From: DATDFB01 sp036522835
GTDB taxonomy: Bacteria; Acidobacteriota; Thermoanaerobaculia; Gp7-AA8
Direction of reading: 5' to 3'
Assembly (NCBI GenBank): GCA_036522835.1
Contig: DATDFB010000228.1
Span: 1 to 64,000 of the forward strand
Length of the DNA: 64,000 bases
Below the pieces are notes generated by a model. That model saw only the letters and a program-made list of their open reading frames with translations, did no database searches and was not told the origin of the DNA. Positions 57,703 to 64,000 of this stretch are shown here, in pieces. The position numbers and the translations under genes are program-made. Each line of letters begins with the position of its first letter. Positions within the stretch are counted from its first letter, which is position 1.

Positions 57703-59223
57703 CTACTTCACCACCACCCCGTCGCTCAGCTCCGTCGAGGCTTCCTGCGTGTCGAACTCGAACGGCGTGGAGCGCACGGTCAGCGCGGTGAGGATCTGTC
57801 CGCGCAGGTCGCCGTGCCGGCGGAACACGACCGTCGGGGCGTTGTTCGTCGACACCGATCCGAGAAACGTCTCGGCCTCGGCGCGTCCGGCCCGGTCGAG
57901 GGCGTGGTTCGCGAAGATGTAGAGCGTCCACGTGTCGAAGTTGCGGCGCACCGGGTGGACGTCGATCGTCACGACCGTGTCGCCGCTGGCGGCGTCATAG
58001 ACCGCGGAGGCGATCGTCGGCGCCGGCTGATCGAATACCATCGGTTGAAGGCCGGGGCCGTCCATGCCGATGTCGAAGGGGGCGCCGTTGCCGAACATGA
58101 CGTTGTCGCGCACGGCCACGCGCCGCACCGTCGAATCCGTGCCGACCGGAAAGTCGTGGTTGCCCGAGATCGTGTTGCCCTGTACGTCGACCTGATCGAT
58201 GACACCCGTATGGAGCGGCGACGGCCCGATGTAGATCCCGCTGGCGCCGTTGTTGGCGATGCGGTTGTCGAGAATGTACGTGTGCCCGTTCAGGCCGGCG
58301 ACGAAGATGCCGCTGCGGGCGTTGCCGCTGATGGTGTTGTCGCGGATCGTGCCCCAGCCTTGGGCGATGGCGATGCCGCGCAGGCCGTTCGGGACCGGCG
58401 CGCCGCTCGGATCGCTGCCAATGACGTTGTGGTCGATGAGGTACGGCGCCGCGGAGATCGGCTGATCGACCACGACGCCGTTGGCGAAGAAGCCGTCGAT
58501 CCACAGTCCGCGAAGCGTGTCGAACGTGCCGCGCAGCACGAGCCCGTCACCGAAGACGTGCGTGCCGCGGAGCTCGATCGGCGTCGTGTTGAGATAGGTT
58601 CCGTCGACGACGATGTCGAAGGCGTCGAGCGGCGGCAGCGGAGACAGGGGCTCGATCGTGTACCAGCCGCGCGCCGGCAGCGGCTCGGCGATGGCGAAGG
58701 AGATGCGGCAGGGAACGCTGCGAACGCTCCCCCCGGCGCAGTCGCGATTCGAGTCGGCGATGGCCTGCCGCAGCGATCCGGGACCCGCGTCGGCCGTCGT
58801 GGTGACGACGAACTGGGCGTAGAGCGTGACGTCGGTGAGGCGAAAGACCGTCGACGGCAGCTCGTTGGCCGAGAAGGCCGTGGTGACGAGGTAGCGACCG
58901 GGGCCGGCCGGAGGCCTGAGGGCGACGTCGAAGTCGAGCGATTGGCCGGCGGGAAGCGCCGGCAGCTTGCAGCGGGCGGAGCCGGAGAAGCCGAGGCAGT
59001 CGCCGCCGCGCGCGCTGGTGAAGGTCCAGTTCGGCGGCACCTCGACCACGGCGCCGACCCCCGGCAGATCGACCGTGCCGGTGTTCGTGATCGTGTAATG
59101 GAGATTGACGTTGCCGGCGACGTCGGTGCCGTCGACGGCGGGCGACGTCACCCGGATCGAAGCGTCGGCCGCGAGCAACGGGGGTGCCAGAGCGAGCAGA
59201 ACGGCGGCGAGGGTAGCGCGCAT
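57703..59223 (-). CDS. secreted parallel beta-helix protein
   Basis: 506 residues. Signal peptide MRATLAAVLLALAPPLLAA. An N-terminal Ig-like DUF11/CARDB-type domain (VNLHYTITNTGTVDLPGVGAV), then the CSLREA-like motif VTTTADAGPGSLRQAIADSN, then a right-handed beta-helix with NxxSGN turns (IRDNTISGNARSGIFVAG, ILDNRIANNGASGIYIG, VQGNTISGNHDF). Such proteins are surface adhesins or polysaccharide-binding. ATG 59223 is chosen over 59232 because TAGCAT lies 7 nt upstream of it. Confidence 0.82.
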   Translation of the reverse strand: MRATLAAVLLALAPPLLAADASIRVTSPAVDGTDVAGNVNLHYTITNTGTVDLPGVGAVVEVPPNWTFTSARGGDCLGFSGSARCKLPALPAGQSLDFDVALRPPAGPGRYLVTTAFSANELPSTVFRLTDVTLYAQFVVTTTADAGPGSLRQAIADSNRDCAGGSVRSVPCRISFAIAEPLPARGWYTIEPLSPLPPLDAFDIVVDGTYLNTTPIELRGTHVFGDGLVLRGTFDTLRGLWIDGFFANGVVVDQPISAAPYLIDHNVIGSDPSGAPVPNGLRGIAIAQGWGTIRDNTISGNARSGIFVAGLNGHTYILDNRIANNGASGIYIGPSPLHTGVIDQVDVQGNTISGNHDFPVGTDSTVRRVAVRDNVMFGNGAPFDIGMDGPGLQPMVFDQPAPTIASAVYDAASGDTVVTIDVHPVRRNFDTWTLYIFANHALDRAGRAEAETFLGSVSTNNAPTVVFRRHGDLRGQILTALTVRSTPFEFDTQEASTELSDGVVVK

Positions 59224-59230
59224 GATGTGC

Positions 59231-59236
59231 ATGCTA
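59231..59236 (-). promoter_or_regulatory. -10 box for the beta-helix gene, leaderless geometry
   Basis: TAGCAT on the minus strand with 7 nt (GCACATC) to ATG 59223. The same hexamer and spacing precede the STAS gene. Confidence 0.4.
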
Positions 59237-59262
59237 CGTGCGCGCCGGGGGCCACGTCCAAG

Positions 59263-60576
59263 TCAGTGCGCCGCGACCGGCATGTCCAGCCGCCGGTAGC
59301 GCCGCGTCTGCGGCAGGCAGCTCTTCTCCGTCACGTGGTGCAGGTATTCGTCGCGGAACTTCTTCACCGACGAGATCACCGGCCCGATGGCCGCGTCGCC
59401 CAGCGCGCAGAGCGACTTGCCGCCGATGTTGTCGCTCATGTCGAGCAAAAGATCCGCGTCCTGCGGCCGTCCCTCGCCGCGCTCCAGGCGGTCGAGCACC
59501 GACTCCAGCCAATTCGTCCCCTCGCGGCACGGCGTGCACTGGCCGCACGACTCGTGGGCGAAGAACTTGGCCAGGCGCCACACCGCGTCGACGATGCAGA
59601 CCGACTCGTCGAGCACGATGATCCCCGCCGAGCCGAGCATCGATCCCGCTTTCATCAGCGCGTCGAAGTTGAGCGGGATGTCGATCTCGTCGGCCGTCAG
59701 CATCGGCGCCGAGGCGCCGCCGGGGATGACGGCCTTGAGCTGGCGGTCCTCCGTGATCCCGCCGCAGTGGTCGTAGATCAGCTCGCGGATCGTGATCCCC
59801 ATCGGGAACTCGTACACCCCCGGCTTCTTCACGTTGCCGGAGACGCAGTAGAGCTTCGGCCCGGTGTTCTTCGGCGTGCCGAAGCCTTTGAACCACTCCG
59901 CTCCGTTCCTGACGATGAGCGGGACGCAGGCCAGCGTCTCGACGTTCTGCACGACCGTCGGGCCGCCGAACGCGCCGACGACCGCGGGGAACGGCGGCTT
60001 CACGCGCGGCTGTCCGCGGTGCCCTTCGATCGACTCGATGAGCCCCGTCTCTTCGCCGCAGATGTACGCGCCGGCGCCGCGGGCGACGGTGATGTCGAAG
60101 TCGAAGCCGCTGCCGAAGATGTTCTTCCCCAGGAACCCGCGCTCGCGCGCCTCGGCCAGTGCACCCTCCAGCACCGTGGCGCCGTAGTAGAACTCGCCGC
60201 GGATGTAGATGTAGGCCATCGGGTTCGAGCCGATGGCGAAGCCGGCGATGATCATCCCTTCGATGAGGAGGTGCGGATCTTTCTCGATGATCACCCGGTC
60301 CTTGAACGTGCCGGGCTCCGACTCGTCGGCGTTGCAGAGGAGATACGTCGGCTTCGGCGCGTTCTTCGGCACGAAGCTCCACTTCATCCCGGTCGGGAAG
60401 CCGGCGCCGCCGCGGCCGCGGAGCTCCGAGTCCTTGACGAGCTGCGTGATGGCGTCGGGCGTCATGGTGGTGAGGGCCTTCTTCGCGTCTTCGTAGCCGC
60501 CGCCGTCGACGTAGGTATCGATGGCCGTGGAATTCGGCTTGTCGATGTTGGCCAGGAGGATCTTGATCGGTTCCAT
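59263..60576 (-). CDS. nuoF: NADH-quinone oxidoreductase subunit F
   Basis: 437 residues. NADH/FMN site GRGGAGFPTGMKWSF near residue 55 and ESEPGTFKDR; acidic GEETGLIESIEG; the 4Fe-4S N3 cluster cysteines in ESCGQCTPCREG near 345 plus SLCALGD near 385. It oxidises NADH and passes electrons to the rest of complex I. ATG 60576 (MEPIKILL) is preferred to ATG 60597, which lies in the repeat element. No Shine-Dalgarno sequence; the start follows a repeat by 10 nt. Third gene in the order nuoA-nuoE-nuoF. Confidence 0.95.
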   Translation of the reverse strand: MEPIKILLANIDKPNSTAIDTYVDGGGYEDAKKALTTMTPDAITQLVKDSELRGRGGAGFPTGMKWSFVPKNAPKPTYLLCNADESEPGTFKDRVIIEKDPHLLIEGMIIAGFAIGSNPMAYIYIRGEFYYGATVLEGALAEARERGFLGKNIFGSGFDFDITVARGAGAYICGEETGLIESIEGHRGQPRVKPPFPAVVGAFGGPTVVQNVETLACVPLIVRNGAEWFKGFGTPKNTGPKLYCVSGNVKKPGVYEFPMGITIRELIYDHCGGITEDRQLKAVIPGGASAPMLTADEIDIPLNFDALMKAGSMLGSAGIIVLDESVCIVDAVWRLAKFFAHESCGQCTPCREGTNWLESVLDRLERGEGRPQDADLLLDMSDNIGGKSLCALGDAAIGPVISSVKKFRDEYLHHVTEKSCLPQTRRYRRLDMPVAAH

Positions 60577-60586
60577 AAGTATCAGG

Positions 60587-60651
60587 GGACAGGTCACAGG
60601 TCACAGGTCACAGGTGGTCACCTGTCACCCGTGACCCGTCACCCGTGACCT
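60587..60651. repeat. AGGTCAC tandem-heptamer foldback element
   Basis: Left arm of three AGGTCAC heptamers (60591-60611), right arm of complementary GTGACCC/GTCACCC units to 60651. It lies between nuoE (whose stop codon it touches) and nuoF, inside the operon. Confidence 0.9.
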
Positions 60652-61181
60652 CATTTCAATTGCGGCAACAGCGCATCCATCTTCTCCACGCTCATGTTCT
60701 CGTGGTAATCGTTATTGATCTGTACCACCGGCGCTGTGCCGCACGATCCGAGGCATTCGACCTCGACGACCGTGTAGCGCCCGTCCTTCGTCGTCTCGCC
60801 GGGATTCACGTACAGGCGCTCGCATAGGTGGTCGTAGATGTCGTACGCGCGGTTGACCATGCAGGAGAGATTGGTGCAGACCTGCAGGTGGTACTTCCCG
60901 ACCGGCTTCTGGTTGTACATGTTGTAGAACGAGACGACGCCGAAGACCGTCGCGGGCGAGAGATCGAGGAGCGATCCGACGTAGTGCACGACCTCGGGCG
61001 AGATCCATCCCCACACTTCCTGCGCGAGGTGGAGCGTCGGCAGGAGCGCGGCCTCTTTGGTCGGATAGCGCGTGAGGATGTATTCGAAGCGCTGCTTGGC
61101 CTCGGGCGGAAACTCCGGCAGCTTGCCGATGTTGGCGAAGCGCTCGGGAGCGTACGGGTTGTCGGGATGCAGGTCGGCCAT
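60651..61181 (-). CDS. nuoE: NADH-quinone oxidoreductase subunit E
   Basis: 176 residues. Thioredoxin-like 2Fe-2S subunit: LPTLHLAQEVWGWISPEVVHYV, then cysteine ligands CTNLSCM and, 40 residues later, CLGSCGTAP (N1a cluster). Partner of NuoF in the NADH module. ATG 61181 follows the nuoA stop by 4 nt, so translation is coupled. Confidence 0.94.
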   Translation of the reverse strand: MADLHPDNPYAPERFANIGKLPEFPPEAKQRFEYILTRYPTKEAALLPTLHLAQEVWGWISPEVVHYVGSLLDLSPATVFGVVSFYNMYNQKPVGKYHLQVCTNLSCMVNRAYDIYDHLCERLYVNPGETTKDGRYTVVEVECLGSCGTAPVVQINNDYHENMSVEKMDALLPQLK

Positions 61182-61185
61182 GTCG

Positions 61186-61554
61186 CTACCAGTCGAAGGT
61201 TTTCTTCTTCCATACGTACACATATCCGACGGCGAGGAGACCGATGAAGACGAGCATCTCGCCGAAGAGGAACATTCCGCTCGGGCCGCGCGCGGCGTCG
61301 CGGTAGATGACCGCCCACGGGTAGAGGAACGCCGCCTCGATGTCGAAGAGGATGAAGAGCATGGCGATCTGGTAGAAGCGGACGTTGATCCGCTTCCGGT
61401 TGACGTCGAGCAGCGGCACGCCTCCCTCATACGGCGAGAGCTTGGAGGGATTGCGCTGGTGCCGCCCGATGAACCAGTTCAGCGCCAACATCACCACCCC
61501 GAGGGCCAGGGCGATGACGAGCATGATGAGGATCGGAAGGAACGAGTGCGTCAT
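61186..61554 (-). CDS. nuoA: NADH-quinone oxidoreductase subunit A
   Basis: 122 residues, three membrane helices (LPILIMLVIALALGVVMLAL, FYQIAMLFILFDIEAAFLYP, MFLFGEMLVFIGLLAVGYVY). The loop after helix 1 carries SPYEGGVPLLDVNRKRINVRFY, where many homologues have YECG or YESG; the third residue is Gly here. NuoA forms part of the quinone and Q-loop region of complex I. Here it is directly followed by nuoE and nuoF without nuoB, C or D, an unusual split order. Confidence 0.93.
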   Translation of the reverse strand: MTHSFLPILIMLVIALALGVVMLALNWFIGRHQRNPSKLSPYEGGVPLLDVNRKRINVRFYQIAMLFILFDIEAAFLYPWAVIYRDAARGPSGMFLFGEMLVFIGLLAVGYVYVWKKKTFDW

Positions 61555-61593
61555 GAAAGCGGCGCCATGCTAATGGCAAACCAACGCGCGGGA

Positions 61594-61635
61594 CAAGCAT
61601 TGTGGAGTGCGGCGGCCATGCCGCCGCTGTCCACA
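61594..61635. repeat. GGAGTGCGGCGG palindrome with CAAGCATTGTGGA flank
   Basis: ACAAGCATTGTGGAGTGCGG then CGGCCATGCCGCCGCTGTCC. It touches the stop of the DUF5924 gene and lies upstream of nuoA. Confidence 0.82.
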
Positions 61636-61636
61636 G

Positions 61637-62614
61637 CTACGGCACGACGCGTATCGTTCTCTTCCCCAGAAGCTGCCCCGCCGTGGAGAGCTCGACGCGG
61701 ATCGGATCGGCGGAGACGTCCGGCGGCAACCGCACGGAGTCCCAGACGCGGAAGCCTTCCGGACGCGTGGTGAGGTCGACGAGGCGCGAGACGCGCAGCA
61801 CCTTGCCGTTCTGCACGAAGCTCATCTGCACGCGCGCTGGAATGCGCTCGGGCGAGAAGACCGTGGCCACCGCGTAAATCCGCCCGCGCCGCAGCGCCGA
61901 GCGCGGGATCTCCTCTGTGAACGTCGCCGGCGCATTGAGCGTGCGGTGGTCGAGCTCGCCCGAGAAGCGGAGCGCGGTCATGCGCAGCGGGACGGGCGGG
62001 AGGAGGGGGCGGATCAGCCAGACGCCGGCAATCACGGCGACGAAAAGGAGCGCCTTGTGCAGTGCGGCGCCCATGCCGCCGCCGCTCAGCGCGAGCGCCG
62101 CGAGAAACGAGATCGCCGCGGCCAGCACCTCGCCATGCTCGATGCGCGTCCGCAGCAAGAGCGGCAGGAAGAACTGCAGCGCCGAGAAGCTGACGACGGC
62201 GAAGAATCCGATCGAGAACCAGCGGTGCTCGCGCAGCAGGCGGTCGAAGAGCAGGTCGAAGCACGACAGCACCGCGAGGGCGGTCAGCAGCACGACATAG
62301 ACGAAGTTCCACGAACGAACCGTCGCCGAGTAGAAGTAGAACGGGATGAGGAAGAAGAGCGTCTCCTGGTACATCACGCGCGTGAGATAGGAGACGACGC
62401 CGTGCGCGAAGCGCAGCAGGCTCGATCCGCCGGCCACACGCGACACGAAGAGCGTCGAGCCCCACGTCAGCGCGAGAAAGAGCACCACCCAACGGGCAAA
62501 GCCGTAGCGGTTGTGCGCCAGGATCAGCACCGCGATGCCGCTGATGAGCGCCCACGCGGAGTGGAGCGCCCACAGCAGCCGCGCGTATTTGTCGTGGAGC
62601 TCGCGCCAGTTCAA
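61637..62614 (-). CDS. DUF5924/DUF2914 membrane protein
   Basis: 325 residues. An N-terminal multi-helix domain (about seven segments to residue 215, DUF5924) and a C-terminal soluble DUF2914 domain (IYAVATVFSPERIPARVQMSFV, then VWDSVRLPPDVSADPIRVEL). Function unknown. A segment between helices (ALSGGGMGAALHK) is encoded by a diverged copy of the palindromic repeat. Start is TTG at 62614, one base after the peroxiredoxin stop, so it is co-transcribed with that gene. Confidence 0.82.
   Translation of the reverse strand: MNWRELHDKYARLLWALHSAWALISGIAVLILAHNRYGFARWVVLFLALTWGSTLFVSRVAGGSSLLRFAHGVVSYLTRVMYQETLFFLIPFYFYSATVRSWNFVYVVLLTALAVLSCFDLLFDRLLREHRWFSIGFFAVVSFSALQFFLPLLLRTRIEHGEVLAAAISFLAALALSGGGMGAALHKALLFVAVIAGVWLIRPLLPPVPLRMTALRFSGELDHRTLNAPATFTEEIPRSALRRGRIYAVATVFSPERIPARVQMSFVQNGKVLRVSRLVDLTTRPEGFRVWDSVRLPPDVSADPIRVELSTAGQLLGKRTIRVVP
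62055..62088. repeat. diverged GGAGTGCGGCGG palindrome inside the DUF5924 gene
   Basis: TTGTGCAGTGCGGCGCCCAT then GCCGCCGCCGCTCA. It keeps the family core but with substitutions, and is read in frame. Confidence 0.6.
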
Positions 62615-62615
62615 A

Positions 62616-63176
62616 TCAGCGCTTCAACGAGCACGCCTCGACGATCTTCGTCGGATCGACCGCTTCGCTGTCGACCTGCTCGGCGACGACCTTCCCCTCT
62701 TTGTCAATGAGGAACGTGGCCCGCCGCGCGGAGAGGATCGGCGCGCCGCCGATCTTGTACTCCTTGTCGAGCCCGTACGCCTTGATGGCGCTGGCGTTCA
62801 TGTCGCCCAGAAGCGGGAACGTGATGCCGTTCTTCTCCGCGAAGGCGTGATTGGCGAAGGGGCTGTCGATGCTCACACCCAAGACCTGGGTGTCTGTGCC
62901 TTCCAGCTTGGCCAGGTTGTCCTGGAAGGCTTTCATCTCCTTCGTTCACCCTCCTGTGAAGGCGAAGACGAAGAAGGCCAGGGCCACCTGCTTCTTCCCT
63001 TTGAAATCATGCAGCGACACCGGCGTCGTCTTCGAACCGTCGAACTGCAGCAGCGTGAAGTCGGGCGCCATGTCGCCGACCTTGATCTTCAGCGGCTCCG
63101 GCGCTTTCTTCGGCTCGTCGGCGGCGAACGCCGCGGTCGCCAGCGAGAGCAACACCAAGAAAAGGAACTTTCGCAT
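62616..63176 (-). CDS. peroxiredoxin with UGA at the peroxidatic residue (predicted selenoprotein)
   Basis: 186 residues if UGA 62948-62946 is read as selenocysteine (residue 77). A signal peptide MRKFLFLVLLSLATAAFAAD is followed by the AhpC/TSA fold: VGDMAPDFTLLQFDG, QVALAFFVFAFTGG-U-TKEMKAF, LGVSIDSPFANHAFAEKNG, GAPILSARRATFLIDKEG. In Prx enzymes this position is the peroxidatic Cys (F-x-F-T-x-x-C-T). The frame is open on both sides of the UGA, codon phase is kept, and a 9-bp hairpin starts 15 nt downstream. A further Cys is near the C-terminus (VEACSLKR) and may resolve. GGAGGT lies 4-5 nt before ATG 63176. Likely a periplasmic peroxide reductase; a simple pseudogene is the alternative but is less likely. 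Confidence 0.85.
62898..62948 (-). promoter_or_regulatory. putative bacterial SECIS hairpin after the UGA
   Basis: On the coding strand, UGA (62948-62946) is followed after 15 nt by GCCTTCCAG (62930-62922), a 15-nt loop beginning with G, and the exact complement CTGGAAGGC (62906-62898). The UGA-to-loop distance is 24 nt. A perfect 9-bp stem with a G at the loop start fits what is known of bacterial SECIS elements, which lie inside the coding region just after UGA. The loop is slightly long. Confidence 0.65.
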
Positions 63177-63256
63177 CGAGACCTCCATCGCGCACCATCG
63201 TACCGCGAGGGACGGAAATCGCGATTCGCGGCACTCTCATCAAGAAGAGGTGAGTC

Positions 63257-64000
63257 ATGGCCGGGAAGAATCGGAGCACAGGTCCGTCGTGCGACGACCT
63301 CGATTTCACGCGGCGAGTCCGCTTCGCCGACGTCATCGCCAGCGAGTACGACGAGATCGATCAACGCCGTAAAGCTGCCCACGGCGAGGTACCGACGCGC
63401 GTGAACGGCCGGCCACCGCGTCTGTCCGGGCTTTCGCTCTCCGGCGGTGGCGTTCGCAGCGCGACCTTCAATCTCGGACTGCTGCAGGCGCTCGCCGAGG
63501 CCGGAAAACTGACGCTCTTCGATTACCTTTCCACCGTCTCCGGCGGCGGCTACGTCGGCGGATGGTGGAGCGCCTGGCTGTCGCGCGACGCGCGCAAGGG
63601 CGACCCGCAGGGCAAAGTCTTCCCGGAGCCCGAAGACATCGAGAGCGAGCGCGACGACCGCCGCGCGGCCCTGGAGTCGGAAGGCGAGCGGGCGCACGTC
63701 GACCGGCCGCAGATCAAGGACAGCGCGATCAACGCGGCCGAGGATCCGATTCACCACCTGCGGCTTTTCTCGAACGTCATGACGCCGCGCAAGGGCTTGC
63801 TCAGCGCCGACACCTGGCGCGCCGTCGCCGTCATCGGCAGGAACATCGCCCTGACGTGGATCATCCTCGTGCCGATGCTCCTCGCCGCGATCATGATCGG
63901 GCAGGCGTGGTTCACGCTGACCGGCGGGGACTGCATCCCTCTGCGCACGCGGTTGGGTCTCGCCCTCGCTGTCCCCGGCCTCCTCTTCATCGGCAGCGTC
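63257..64000 (+). CDS. patatin-like phospholipase (3' end outside window)
   Basis: 248 codons are visible and the frame remains open at the right edge. Patatin motifs: the oxyanion GLSLSGGGVRSATFNLGLLQ near residue 57 and the nucleophile region STVSGGGYVGGWW near 92. A membrane segment follows at about 195-215 (VIGRNIALTWIILVPMLLAAI), so this belongs to the large multi-domain membrane-associated patatins. The catalytic Asp lies beyond the window. AAGAGGTG lies 5 nt before ATG 63257. Divergent from the peroxiredoxin gene. Confidence 0.82.
   Translation, partial: MAGKNRSTGPSCDDLDFTRRVRFADVIASEYDEIDQRRKAAHGEVPTRVNGRPPRLSGLSLSGGGVRSATFNLGLLQALAEAGKLTLFDYLSTVSGGGYVGGWWSAWLSRDARKGDPQGKVFPEPEDIESERDDRRAALESEGERAHVDRPQIKDSAINAAEDPIHHLRLFSNVMTPRKGLLSADTWRAVAVIGRNIALTWIILVPMLLAAIMIGQAWFTLTGGDCIPLRTRLGLALAVPGLLFIGSV

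Noticed and set aside
57814..60648. 944-codon plus-strand open frame over the beta-helix and nuoF genes
   Set aside because: Spans two unrelated genes on the opposite strand; no domain recognised.
62616..63188. Peroxiredoxin as a pseudogene split by a nonsense mutation
   Set aside because: UGA falls precisely on the catalytic residue, both halves are intact and in frame, and a SECIS-like hairpin follows; a random nonsense mutation would be unlikely to meet all three.

Overview
The window is a dense, GC-rich (roughly 65%) chromosomal segment of a Gram-negative bacterium. Outer-membrane genes (lptE, fadL, a beta-barrel), many lipoproteins and signal peptides, a reaction-centre-type c cytochrome, CarboxypepD-regulatory and ASH/choice-of-anchor proteins, a matrixin and complex I genes together suggest Acidobacteriota, possibly Thermoanaerobaculia-like. 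This placement is inference from gene content, not from a marker-gene tree. No phage, transposase, tRNA, rRNA or CRISPR locus was seen.

Layout. 1-5 kb: DUF5655 protein, then a minus-strand run membrane protein-dtd-[21-bp tandem array]-leuS-lptE. 5-10.4 kb: ssb, TrhA/hemolysin III, then the translationally coupled minus operon mutS-nagZ-dinB. 10.5-15.3 kb: small membrane protein, acpP-fabF, STAS anti-anti-sigma protein, asparaginase, catalytically empty rhodanese lipoprotein, DsbA-like thioredoxin. 15.4-20.4 kb: hemW-beta-barrel-GNAT on minus; HD-GYP sensor, roadblock protein and YHS lipoprotein on plus. 20.4-30.4 kb: glycogen debranching enzyme, M20 amidohydrolase, matrixin pair, membrane GAF-GGDEF cyclase, gatB, cyclophilin, DUF4412. 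30.4-38.1 kb: fadL-lipase pair, AraC-like regulator with a secreted protein, Cys-rich and Carboxypep-regulatory secreted proteins, a VapBC-type toxin-antitoxin. 38.1-47.4 kb: ComM/YifB, M20 dipeptidase, PHA-granule-region protein, pesticin-like lysozyme, FtsX-type permease pair, ASH-repeat protein. 47.5-54.4 kb: heterodimeric ABC exporter, small secreted proteins, a sigma-70 factor with two region-4-like modules. 54.4-64 kb: cytochrome c, gamma-glutamyltransferase, beta-helix protein, nuoA-nuoE-nuoF, DUF5924/DUF2914 protein, a peroxiredoxin with an in-frame UGA at the peroxidatic position (predicted selenoprotein), and a truncated patatin.

Two genome-wide themes stand out. First, many genes start 5-9 nt downstream of a TANNNT-like -10 box with no Shine-Dalgarno sequence, implying leaderless mRNAs, while others have strong SDs. 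Second, the window is studded with more than 15 short foldback elements in several sequence families. Some have arms built of tandem heptamers, others are near-perfect palindromes. They lie between genes, abut start or stop codons, and in several cases sit in frame inside conserved genes (mutS, hemW, leuS, cyclophilin, DUF5924). I consider the UGA-peroxiredoxin and the foldback elements the most noteworthy content.
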